From Pavlovales sp. CCMP2436 (taxonomy: Eukaryota > Haptophyta > Pavlovophyceae > Pavlovales): 13,842 bases of DNA. The notes under the pieces are model-generated. The model was not told the DNA's origin. It saw nothing but the letters and a program-made list of their open reading frames with translations, and made no database searches. This document shows, piece by piece, positions 1 through 6,522 of the stretch. The translations under genes and the position numbers were made by a program. Each line of letters begins with the position of its first letter. Position 1 is the stretch's first letter. The stretch lies in assembly GCA_026770615.1 (NCBI GenBank), contig MU631567.1:38679-52520 (forward strand). The letters are read 5' to 3'.

Positions 1-72
1 AACCACCCCCTCCCCCAGACCCACCCCACACACACCGCCAAGAACCCCGGAACAGGCAATGGTGGGCTCGCG

Positions 73-513
73 TCACTCCTCCACGGACCATTGCGCGCAG
101 CACTGCTTGTGCGCCCGCCACGACAGCCGCATGCACGCGCTGCCGCAGAAGAGCGCCACGTGGCATCGCGTGCACTGCTTAAGTCCTTTGATCACCCCGC
201 AGCCGATGCAGCACACCGAGACGACCTCGCGCTTGTCGGCGTGGATGCGCAGGAGCTCGAGCGCCTGGAGGCGATGGGGAGCGTCTTTAGCCTCCTCGCT
301 CTGCACTACGCGCGCAAGGAGCTTTGGTCCGGTGCGTACACCCGCAAGTGCGGGCTCCAGTGCGCGCTCTTCGACGGGGACGTCCAGATCGTCCGCGAGA
401 ATTGCGCCGAGAGCCAGCATGCTGGGAAAATAGCCTTGGTCGGCCGCGAGGCGGTGGTAACGAGCACCCTCCTCGTGGTCTTGTGGTACCCCCTCGCCGT
501 GGAGGCAGGCCAT
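73..513 (-). CDS. Sel1-repeat / MYND zinc-finger protein, 5'-truncated copy 1
   Basis: A 146-residue ORF from an ATG at 513 to TGA at 75-73. Residues 1-40 are Sel1-like (GEGVPQDHEEGARYHRLAAD then QGYFPSMLALGA), the superhelical scaffold repeat that usually binds protein partners. Residues ~98-138 are a MYND zinc finger with all ligands visible: CIGC, CTRC, FCGSAC, then H and C. MYND fingers are protein-interaction modules. Sel1-like coding continues upstream of the ATG in the same frame to about 582, but a TAG at 546-544 sits where Sel1 repeats read ADQG. A one-base insertion near 583, relative to the copy at 11021, breaks the frame again. It may be a 5'-truncated pseudogene or a short gene started at the internal ATG. 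It is closely related to the split copy at 11021-12721. The domain call is firm; activity is unknown. Confidence 0.7.
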   Translation of the reverse strand: MACLHGEGVPQDHEEGARYHRLAADQGYFPSMLALGAILADDLDVPVEERALEPALAGVRTGPKLLARVVQSEEAKDAPHRLQALELLRIHADKREVVSVCCIGCGVIKGLKQCTRCHVALFCGSACMRLSWRAHKQCCAQWSVEE

Positions 514-543
514 CGCGTAGTTGCACTGCCTCGTAGCTTCGCC

Positions 544-582
544 CTAGTCGGCGGTGAGACGGAAGTAGCGAGTGGCCTCTCC
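544..582 (-). pseudogene. Upstream remnant of Sel1 repeat with in-frame TAG
   Basis: Reading leftwards, the frame gives GEATRYFRLTAD, then TAG at 546-544, then GEATRQCNYAMACLHGEG running straight into the ATG ORF at 513. In the copy at 11331 the matching sequence reads DQSEAQGQCNYAMACLHGHG. The TAG therefore replaces a CAG (Gln) codon by one C-to-T change. Sel1 similarity fades beyond about 582. Confidence 0.6.
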
Positions 583-592
583 GGAATGCCGA

Positions 593-620
593 GGAAGCAG
601 CTGATCGGAAGCAGCTGATC
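593..620. repeat. 14-bp tandem duplication
   Basis: GGAAGCAGCTGATC occurs twice head to tail (593-606 and 607-620), directly upstream of the truncated Sel1-MYND gene. It is probably a slippage or repair scar near the truncation point. Confidence 0.9.
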
Positions 621-676
621 GGCTTCCGGTGCAGGCAAAGGTTGCGCCACAGGAGATTTTGTTTGAAGCAAAATAC

Positions 677-691
677 ATATAATAAGCACGC
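677..691. repeat. Target-site duplication, left flank of element A
   Basis: ATATAATAAGCACGC, matched with one mismatch at 1636-1650. It begins with the same ATATA(A) seen next to the other copies. Confidence 0.7.
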
Positions 692-1635
692 CTCCATCAC
701 GGACGCTTCATCTACTACCTCATCCACCGCGCCTCCGCGCGGTTGCTCGCGCCATGCGCGCGCGAACGAGTTCATAGCATTCCAAACCCGCCATCAAGCG
801 GACTCGCTCGCGCTCGACGTCTCGGCTCCTTCGGCTCCTTCTTCAACCAGTCCTCCGAACGCGCCCCCGCGCTGCAGCCCGCGCCCCGCGCGCGCGAACG
901 AGTTGACGGCATTCAAAACCCCATCGCTTACTAGCGACACGCCACCAATGAACTCGTTCGTTCGCGCACTGCCGGGCGGCCTCGCGTTGTCGGAGGCTCC
1001 GCGCGGTTGCTCGCGCCATGCGCGCGCGAACGAGTTCATAGCATTCCAACCCCAAACCCGCCATCAAACGGACTCACTCGCGCTCGACGTCTCGGCTCCT
1101 TCGGCTCCTTCTTCAACCAGTCCTTCCAACGCGCCCCTGCGCTGCAGCCCGCGCCCCGCACGTGCGAACGAGTTCACGGCATTCAAAACCCCGTCGCTTC
1201 CTAGCGACACGCCACCAATGAACTCGTTCGTTCGTGCACTGCCGGGCGGCCTCGCGTTGTCGGACGACAGTTCGACCCCTTTGGCTCCCTCTCCAACTCC
1301 TTCGGCTCCCTCTTCAACCAGTCCTTTCACTGCGCCCCCGCGCTGCGGCCCGCGCCCTGCACGCGCAAACGAATTTACGACATTCAAACCCCCATCGCTT
1401 CCCAGCGATACGTCACCGGTGGGATCACCAATGGACTCGCTTGCTCGCGCACTGTCGGGCGGCCCCGCATTGCGCAGCGACGCCGGGCCAGCGCTTTGCT
1501 TTTGGATTCCTCATCATCCACCTCTTATGCCAGCTCCCCACTTCGGCGTAGCGCGTAGGAGCCTGCGTCGGAGCGCTAAGATCAGTCTAACTTGAACTTG
1601 AAACGTATACCGCCAGCCCGAACCCCCATACATTA
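692..1635 (+). mobile_element. Non-autonomous repeat element, long copy A, with target-site duplication
   Basis: About 944 bp. It is flanked by ATATAATAAGCACGC at 677-691 and ATATAGTAAGCACGC at 1636-1650, which match at 14 of 15 bases and look like a target-site duplication. The interior is an array of ~264-270-bp units (737-1480). The last ~243 bp (1393-1635) are shared with the short copies at 5938-6173 and 7909-8143. No reverse transcriptase or transposase is visible, so it would need enzymes from elsewhere. Long direct repeats with no terminal inverted repeats fit target-primed retrotransposition, but there is no poly(A) tail. I recognise no named family. Confidence 0.7.
737..1480. repeat. 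Tandem array of ~264-270-bp units inside element A
   Basis: Unit 1 is 737-1000 and unit 2 is 1001-1270; unit 2 carries a 6-base insertion near 1050. Unit 3 (about 1310-1480) is divergent and grades into the element's 3' part. Each unit contains GCGCGAACGAGTTCAT (e.g. 760-775) and, about 180 bp on, its near reverse complement starting ATGAACTCGTTCG (948-967). Half-unit similarity at about 132 bp is also visible. Transcripts could therefore fold into long hairpins. Confidence 0.85.
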
Positions 1636-1650
1636 ATATAGTAAGCACGC
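1636..1650. repeat. Target-site duplication, right flank of element A
   Basis: ATATAGTAAGCACGC, partner of 677-691. It lies directly after the conserved element end CATTA. Confidence 0.7.
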
Positions 1651-2017
1651 TGGACTCTGCCCGCGGCGTTTCGTTGTCCGACCTGATAATGTCCATTTTC
1701 GGGCCATATTGGCCAATGTGCATCGGCCAGCGATTTTTGATATTTGGCTAATGTTCGGCCATGGTTGGGGATCTTCGGCCATGGCTGGCCATGGGCCGCT
1801 GTAAAATACTTAGGTATATGTGGGGTTCTGGCTGGCGGCGTGTGACCGGCATTATTGAATATCATATTGCGGAACTGATCTTAATTAACGCTCCGAGTCT
1901 GACGGCAGGCTCTGACGTGCTAGTGCTACGCCGTAGCATTGTTACAAACATCTTAAACTTGACACACCACCGACACCAGCCAGAATCCCGTTATACATAT
2001 TGATATATTCTCAAAGC
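1651..2017. other. Intergenic region with self-complementary GGCC motifs
   Basis: I find no convincing gene. Between 1696 and 1800 short palindromes cluster: GGCCATATTGGCC, two copies of TTCGGCCATGG, and TGGCCATGG. A stretch at about 1817-1845 faintly resembles the 3' end of the dispersed element (GTGGGGTTCTGGCTGGCGG) and may be a decayed fragment. The 3' untranslated end of the minus-strand gene at 2018 probably falls here. Confidence 0.4.
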
Positions 2018-2467
2018 CTACGTGTCAAGAATTGAGAAGTCGTCACATCCGCCCCACACGTCCCCGAGAGTTAGCAGCGCGCGGACGCGCCTGGCGACTG
2101 CAAGGCCGGCGCTGTTGACGCCGTGGTTGAAATCCCCCAGCGGATGGTCGGGGTCCCTGGACTCCCAGGCCTCTGTGGCGCGCACGGCCTCGTCCGAGCA
2201 GTGTCCGCACGGCCTGTCCGAGCAGTGTCCGCGCCGAGCGCCCGAAACCAGACGAAAGGAGACTTCCTCGATGACAGAGAGTATCTCGTTTGCGAACTGG
2301 ACCCGCTTGTGCGCTGCGACAGTTGAAAATTACTGAAATTATGGCTCACCGGGCACGTCGCCGTCGAGACCGTGGCACGCCCTCAATAACTAGATTGAGC
2401 CACAGCAAACTTCGCCATCAACCCAGGTGATTGAGCAGCAGTCCTCCCCTCCCTCCTTCGCCATCAT
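2018..2467 (-). CDS. Hypothetical protein, two exons, with internal TAG
   Basis: I do not recognise this protein. Exon 1 starts at tandem ATGs (2467 and 2464) and ends at 2350 with donor GTGAGC. Exon 2 runs from 2313, after a CTGTCGCAG acceptor, to TAG at 2020-2018; a TAA follows at 1993-1991. Removing the 36-nt intron joins GLDGDVP to AHKRVQFANEILSVIEEVSF and skips two TAA triplets. The ~136-codon product has a Cys-rich start (EDCCSITWVDGEVCCGSI), a duplicated GHCSD segment, and a C-terminal part containing PLGDFNHGVNSAGLAVARRV. An in-frame TAG at 2392-2390 interrupts exon 1 (GSI-TAG-LLRACHG). Coding is inferred from the long open frame and GC-rich third positions. The TAG could mark decay, suppression, or a 21-nt intron ending in TAG. 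Confidence 0.5.
2196..2244 (-). repeat. 24-bp in-frame coding duplication
   Basis: The motif GGACACTGCTCGGAC followed by GGCCGTGCG-like sequence occurs twice, 24 nt apart, and encodes GHCSDRPC then GHCSDEAV in the minus-strand gene. The frame is kept. Confidence 0.6.
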
Positions 2468-2534
2468 GCGAATGTGCCTACGCAGGTGGGTTCGTAATAC
2501 GTGAGGATGGTTGGGTGGCCAATTTCGTAACAGG

Positions 2535-2566
2535 TTTAGGGTTCGGGTTAGGGTTAGGGTTAGGGG
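2535..2566 (+). repeat. Interstitial telomere-like repeat
   Basis: TTTAGGG TTCGGG TTAGGG TTAGGG TTAGGGG in a row. TTAGGG is the telomere repeat of many protists and animals, and TTTAGGG is the plant/green-algal type. Only about five units are present and both sides continue as ordinary sequence, so this is internal. It abuts within one base the dispersed repeat that begins at 2568. Confidence 0.85.
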
Positions 2567-2567
2567 C

Positions 2568-2655
2568 ACGGTCCTAAGCTAACACTGTGTTGTTGCTGCA
2601 CAACTGGAAGAGTGGGAGACCTTTACGGGGCCGGACGATTTTATAAATATTTACA
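2568..2655 (-). repeat. Dispersed 3'-end repeat, family 1, copy 1
   Basis: About 88 bp, matching the reverse complement of 4674-4760 at roughly 80% by eye. Shared blocks include ACGGTCCTA, GTGTTGTTGCTGCAC, GGGAGACCTTTA and GGGGCCGGAC. It covers the stop codon and 3' flank of the minus-strand F-box-like gene, in the sense orientation. Confidence 0.85.
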
Positions 2656-3329
2656 CGCGGGGGCCAGGCAAGGGGAATTGGGAACGCACCCGACGTCGAT
2701 GCCGAGGCGGGCCATGAGCGCCGATTCATCGATAATCTTCTCTATTTTGACCGCAAGCTGAAACTCGTCGTCGTGCGCCTCATCCTCGCCAGCTTGCGAG
2801 AGTAAGGTGCTGCAGAGATTGTCGTACTCGCGGGTGCCCCAAGCGAAGCCGTCCTCGAAGTCTGGCGGTGCATCTGGCTCAAAGTCCTCAGCAACAGGCA
2901 CATCTTTGCGCCCCCACTCGTCCGCTTCGCGAAACGCGCGGCCGATCGCCCGGTCGAGCGCCATCTCGCGGGCCCATCGCGTCTCGAGCGGAAGATCCTC
3001 GTAGGCGCGCAGCTCGGCATCCTTGGAGATAATCTGCGTGAGCTCGAGCAGCGCAGGTGTCTGCATTGCCCAGCGCGCGAGGCTGTTGAAATCGGGCACC
3101 TTGCGGAGGAAGGCGACCTCAGCACCTGCCAGGCTCGCGGCATCGGCCTCTTCTTCGCTCGCCCGTGATTTTCCCGGGTCCGCGTCCGAGTCCGCGCAGC
3201 GCTGACGAGCCGCTTGACGAGGGCGGCAAACCGGCGGCAGGTGCAGGCGAGCATCGGGCCGCAGCCGTTCGCGATAGCGAGCTTGACAACGAGCGCCAGC
3301 TCTTCGCCAAGGTCAGTCAGCTGCGACAT
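2641..3329 (-). CDS. F-box-like N-terminus with acidic C-terminal region (hypothetical)
   Basis: It starts at ATG 3329. The first ~43 residues (LGEELALVVKLAIANG, MLACTCRRFAALV) follow the hydrophobic spacing of an F-box, the Skp1-binding module of SCF ubiquitin ligases; the match is suggestive only. The frame then changes between about 3215 and 3150. The downstream frame is strongly coding-like: GKSRASEEEADAASLAGAEV, then FLRKVPDFNSLARWAM, ending PCLAPACKYL at TAA 2643-2641. The shift needs two extra bases removed. An intron of 59 or 71 nt ending in GAAGAAGAG would do it, as would a plain indel. The total is about 205-230 residues. The stop codon lies inside the dispersed repeat 2568-2655. 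I do not recognise the C-terminal part. Confidence 0.5.
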
Positions 3330-4088
3330 AAGTCGTGCGGGCTTGTTTGGCGTTGACTGGGGTTGGCCGGGTTCCGCGCTTGTCTTGGTTGACCGACCAC
3401 GCTGTCAGAGTCACTGAGTGGTCGCATTTTAAATGTCAATCCCGCTCACTTGCACGCGTTGGCGTAACTGCGCATTCCGGGCACGCCACGGCAACTCCAC
3501 ACCGCGGACATGCGCGCGCATCGCAGGGCATTGGGAGAGAGATGCATGGCTGCTCAACACGCGATTGATTAATTTTAAATTATACAGATTAGCATCGAAA
3601 ATGTGAGTGTGAGTGAGGTGAGATAATGAGACGTATCGCCCAATATTTCAAATATATTATTGTTGACAAAAGTTCTACTACTGAGGAACTAAGGCGGCAC
3701 AGTTCGACCACCCAATCCACGGGTAGCCAGCCATACATAGTCTTTATTCCGCTTGAGACCCGGCATCGTCGGTTCATAACGACGTCACTCTCGCGAGTGA
3801 CTGCGGGCAATCTCACGTAATTTGCGTCACACTAGCTACTCTCTTGCCTCACCTGGGTATGGATTCCCGAGCGCGCGCCACGCAACACCCTGTAACTGTG
3901 CGGCAACGACCCGGTGCTTGGAGGCGCCTCACCGGGACACCTACTCGACCGGCATCGACAGGGCCCCACACGCGTGTGAGGTGGCCCCGGTGCTGTCTAT
4001 CGCCGCCAGCTCAGAGTGCCCCCCTGGCTGCGCTATTTTTTTTCAAATTTTTGAACGCAGCGCTCGCGGCGTCGGCGTGGAGAAGTCG
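3330..4088. other. Divergent intergenic region between F-box-like and costars genes
   Basis: The genes on either side point away from each other, so both promoters should be here. A 64-codon ATG ORF (3626-3820, +) has no family signature and I do not call it. Just upstream of the costars start, TTTTTTTTCAAATTTTTG then AACGCAG (ending 4060) looks like an intron 3' end. A 5'-UTR intron, or an upstream coding exon in the open frame 3822-4088, is therefore possible. Confidence 0.4.
3784..3801. promoter_or_regulatory. 18-bp inverted repeat upstream of costars gene
   Basis: GTCACTC-TCGC-GAGTGAC is a perfect 7-bp inverted repeat with a 4-base spacer. It overlaps GACGTCAC, a CRE/bZIP-like half site, and lies about 290 bp upstream of the costars ATG. 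Its role as a regulator site is inference. Confidence 0.35.
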
Positions 4089-5236
4089 ATGGCAGAAGCT
4101 GTGGAGGGCGTGGAGAAGGACTTGACCCTACTCGTGGTAGCACTAAACCGGCTGGGCAAGCCGCAGCCAGGCGGCACCAAGGCGTGCATTTTCATCGAGG
4201 TCTTCCGCGACAAGTCGCTCGAGCAGCAGCTCGAGTCCCTAGTCGGCTCGCTCAAGGTGAGGGCTTCTGAGCTGCGTCTGGATACTAGCGTTTGGAGCAG
4301 GGACGGTGCACATCGCTGCACCGCGGACGCGGACGGCTCAATGGACTGGCCCCACACGAGGTTCGGGGTTTAGTTTCTGTAGGTTGCAATATGCCCTAAT
4401 GTATTATACTTCTCCCAAAAAGGAGGACTTTTTGGGCGTGCTCGACGGTGCACGGACGACGAGCTCGGCGGTGCGGTGTACGGGGTAATGCCCGAATATT
4501 TTGGTGTGACTCGCGATAGGACTGGCCCTAGCAGTCATCCATTGTTCGACCTAAATACGCCCGCTGCTCGCCACCGCCTCGTACTTGCCGGCCAGCCTGT
4601 GGCGAGCTGCTGGTCCTAACCAATTGCTGATCCCAATGCCCGCTCTGACGAGACTGCGTGCCCCCCCACACTGTGTAAACATCTATAAAAAGTCCGGCCC
4701 CTTAAAGGTCTCCCAGTCTCCCAGCGGTGCAGCAACAACACACTGTTAACCTAGGACCGTTCCTGAGCACACGGATAGCGTCATCATCCTCTCGTCGTAA
4801 TCTGAGCTTATCCCCCCATCCCCTTCCCTCCCCCTTTCCTCCCTAATCTGCTCGCCATCGCCTTCTTGCATGGACTATATATTCGGGTTGGGGTCGAAAT
4901 TCGAATGGATTGGCGAGTCCAGGGGGGAGGGACGGGGGCGCAATTGCGATCACGTCCCGTGAAAGTCCTTCGGGGTAACTCACGAACCGGGTTGGGCGCA
5001 GAGGAGTTAGTTGCAGATTCGTAAATGCGGCGAGCTGCTCTGGGCATCAGTGCCAGTGATCTCAGTCCCAGTGCCTGCCCGCTGACGCCACTGTGTGCCA
5101 TTTACCACTGCTTACCACCACCCTTTCTTGTCCAACCCCATAGGCGGCCAAAAAACGCGGCATCGTCGCGTTTAAGGGGCAGATGCTGCTTCAGGGCGTT
5201 AGTGATAGCGTCGTTGTCACACTCGCCGCGGACCAC
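4089..5236 (+). CDS. Costars-domain protein (ABRACL-like), two exons seen, 3' end open
   Basis: Exon 1 is 4089-4256: ATG, then VEKDLTLLVVALNRLG, then IEVFRDKSLEQQLESLVGSL. Exon 2 begins at 5144: AAKKRGIVAFKGQMLLQGVS, then DSVVVTLAADH. The intron is GTGAGG at 4257 to CCCCATAG at 5143 (887 bp, phase 0). The joined 87 residues span the whole costars domain, a winged-helix-like fold found in ABRA/STARS and the small ABRACL proteins, which influence actin dynamics and cell motility. Family members are about 80 residues, so this is nearly full length. CAC followed by GTGAGT at 5237 looks like another donor, so a short last exon is probably further on; unspliced reading adds an unrelated tail. The intron contains a decayed 3' gene fragment and a dispersed repeat. 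Confidence 0.85.
4405..4619 (+). pseudogene. 3' fragment of an unidentified gene inside the costars intron
   Basis: Two adjoining frames look coding. The first is TSPKKEDFLGVLDGAR. After a one-base shift near 4455 the second reads DDELGGAVYGVMPEYFGVTR, then a run ending AGQPVASCWS at TAA 4617-4619. The composition differs from the surrounding intron. I do not recognise the protein. It is followed 55 bp later by dispersed repeat family 1. It is most simply a truncated, frameshifted copy of a gene's 3' end inserted in the intron. An alternative terminal exon of the costars gene is less likely because of the frameshift. Confidence 0.4.
4674..4760 (+). repeat. Dispersed 3'-end repeat, family 1, copy 2
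   Basis: Inverted relative to 2568-2655. It reads TGTAAACATCTATAAAA, then GTCCGGCCCCTTAAAGGTCT, and ends CTAGGACCGT. It lies downstream of the gene fragment ending at 4619, in the same sense, as copy 1 does for its gene. Confidence 0.85.
4890..4930 (+). repeat. Direct repeat, family 4, copy 1
   Basis: GGGTCGAAATTCGA, a variable gap, then TTGGCGAGTCCAGGGGGGAG; matched at 5691-5735. TCGAAATTCGA is itself palindromic. It lies in the costars intron. Confidence 0.6.
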
Positions 5237-5528
5237 GTGAGTGAGCGGACGCTTGGAAGATCACAATGGGAATGCAACTGCACCTGTCAGTACTACAGCC
5301 CACAGGCCATGGCTGAATCAGAGCCTCATTCGACAAATGATAATATATATATATATAGCGGCTCAGCATGGTTCAACAGGTGTTGTTCACTCACTGACTT
5401 GGTCGACGTCAGGCGTTAATCCTGGCAGCAGGGATGGTGGTGGTAGAGGTGAGGTTGGTGGTGAACTCGTAGCAATTGCCACAGGTTTCCCCCCCCTCCC
5501 CCCCCCCACACACAACGCTCACGTCCAT
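5237..5528. other. Presumed costars intron or 3' region
   Basis: It starts with the donor-like GTGAGT. It contains an AT-dinucleotide run (5341-5357) and a C-rich tract ending CGTCCATTTAG at about 5532 that could serve as a 3' splice site. I see no other coding signal. Confidence 0.3.
5341..5357. repeat. TA dinucleotide microsatellite
   Basis: A short run of alternating A and T, with no further structure. Confidence 0.8.
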
Positions 5529-5663
5529 TTAGGTGCGTGTGCCCTGTCCGCCGCGGCCGCCGCGGCCACCGCGGCCGAAGCGTGCGCCCCGGTCGGTATT
5601 GTGGCTGCACCAGTTGTCGTCACGGTACGCGCCGTCCGCGTGCGCAGGGGCATAAATGATCAT
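5529..5663 (-). CDS. Small RGG-box ORF or terminal exon of an RNA-binding protein
   Basis: ATG at 5663, TAA at 5531-5529, 44 residues. It contains DGAYRDDNWCSHNTDRGARF followed by GRGGRGGRGGQGTRT. RGG/RG-rich tails bind RNA and are arginine-methylated in proteins such as fibrillarin and hnRNPs. The coherent DDNWC...TDRG stretch before the RGG run argues against chance low complexity. No RNA-binding domain is visible upstream on this strand, so it is a tiny gene, the last exon of a distant gene, or a fragment. A long plus-strand frame over the same bases is less protein-like. Confidence 0.35.
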   Translation of the reverse strand: MIIYAPAHADGAYRDDNWCSHNTDRGARFGRGGRGGRGGQGTRT

Positions 5664-5690
5664 AACAATGACAATCGTATCACTCTAAAA

Positions 5691-5735
5691 GGGTCGAAAT
5701 TCGAGACCTCGGATTATTGGCGAGTCTGGGGGGAG
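5691..5735 (+). repeat. Direct repeat, family 4, copy 2
   Basis: GGGTCGAAATTCGA then ATTGGCGAGTCTGGGGGGAG, the same order as at 4890 but with a longer gap. Confidence 0.6.
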
Positions 5736-5923
5736 ATGGAATTCCGAGAATATATATATCAGTATATTAATTATTATGTCCCGGTCAATATGAAATTTGT
5801 ACTTCAATTTATTGACTTGTTTGCGTTACTCAACTTGCTTGGTCGTCTAGAACTATACTCCAATAAAGGTGTCCGTCTTGTGTTCAAACTAAAGACAAAT
5901 TCGGCCCGGCGATGATTTGCTTT

Positions 5924-5937
5924 GCATAATGTTATAT
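5924..5937. repeat. Target-site duplication, left of copy B
   Basis: GCATAATGTTATAT, identical to 6174-6187. The last ATAT is also shared with the sequence following the other copies, so the exact element edge is ambiguous by a few bases. Confidence 0.85.
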
Positions 5938-6173
5938 TAATGTAGGGGAGTTCGGGCTGGCGGTACGTTTCAAGTTCAAATCAAGCTGATCTTAGCGCTC
6001 CGACGCAGGCTCCTACGCGCTACGCCTAAGTGGGGAGCTGGCATAAGAGGTGGATGATGAGGAAGCCGAAAACAAAGCGTTGCCGTCGCTGCGCAACTCG
6101 GGGCCGCCCGACAGTGCGCGAGCAAGCGAGTCCATTGGTGATCCCACCGGTGACGTATCGCTGGGAAGCGATG
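5938..6173 (-). mobile_element. Non-autonomous repeat element, short copy B
   Basis: 236 bp on the minus strand, flanked by a perfect 14-bp direct repeat, GCATAATGTTATAT, at 5924-5937 and 6174-6187. Read on its own strand it begins CATCGCTTCCCAGCGATACG, where ATCGCT-TCCC-AGCGAT is a 6-bp-stem hairpin. It ends CCGCCAGCCCGAA...CTACATTA. It matches 1393-1635 and 7909-8143 along its length. It contains no coding capacity of its own. Confidence 0.8.
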
Positions 6174-6187
6174 GCATAATGTTATAT
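6174..6187. repeat. Target-site duplication, right of copy B
   Basis: GCATAATGTTATAT, the perfect partner of 5924-5937. Confidence 0.85.
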
Positions 6188-6246
6188 AGTTGTAATTGTA
6201 TGATGCCGACGACCAGCTTAGCATTTATTCCATTTCTTTAGTTTTG

Positions 6247-6330
6247 TCATCGTCCCCCGACTTGCAGCCACTTTGCGCCAATAAAGAACTTGAGCCGAGC
6301 GTAGTAACTACTTTTTACTGTTTAAATGTA
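6247..6330 (-). repeat. Dispersed 3'-end repeat, family 3, copy 1
   Basis: Its reverse complement matches 12807-12889, sharing CAGTAAAA, TAGTTACT, CGCTCGGCTCAA and GGCTGCAAGTCG. It lies about 190 bp downstream of the minus-strand gene ending at 6523, in sense orientation. Confidence 0.8.
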
Positions 6331-6522
6331 TTTATGACAGGGATTCAAGCTGGCGTCTGACTGTTCTGAATCTTGTGCTGGTCTGAGCGCTGCGTCGCCC
6401 ATTGCCTGCTGCGTGCCATATAATAGTAATAACTACCTTTTAAAACGATTAATATATAAAGCGTTAGTATTAGTTTCAGTACTTGACTTGAACCAGTGTA
6501 TCGGGTACGTTCAATGCCGGGG

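Larger units (their letters stand above)
5664..6246. other. AT-rich intergenic region carrying element copy B
   Basis: No gene is supported. It holds the second family-4 repeat (5691-5735), AT-rich DNA at 5740-5900, and the short mobile element at 5938-6173. Confidence 0.5.

Noticed and set aside
642..1595. 317-codon plus-strand open frame
   Set aside because: It opens with TTG, has no early ATG, and is made of the repeat element's tandem units; GC-rich self-complementary repeats keep several frames on both strands open.
3199..3215. 17-nt GT-AG segment as an intron in the F-box-like gene
   Set aside because: It would restore the frame but is implausibly short; a 59- or 71-nt intron or a simple indel explains the shift as well.
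3626..3820. 64-codon ATG ORF
   Set aside because: AT-rich setting, an equally long frame on the opposite strand, and no family features.
3822..4088. N-terminal extension of the costars protein
   Set aside because: The frame is open and partly Cys-rich but lacks an ATG, and a strong intron-3'-end-like sequence ends at 4060. The ATG at 4089 fits the family length.
2568..4760. Inverted ~88-bp repeats as terminal inverted repeats of a 2.2-kb transposon
   Set aside because: The interval would contain costars exon 1 but not exon 2, there is no transposase, and no target-site duplication is visible. The same 3'-of-gene arrangement recurs with two other families.
5241..5915. 224-codon plus-strand frame
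   Set aside because: It runs through poly-C, an AT microsatellite and the antisense of the RGG segment, with no coherent protein character.
5938..6000. tRNA-like B box (GTTCAAATC) suggesting a tRNA-derived SINE
   Set aside because: The motif is altered in copies A and C (GTTCAAGTT/GTTCAAGTC), and no A box lies at a proper distance.
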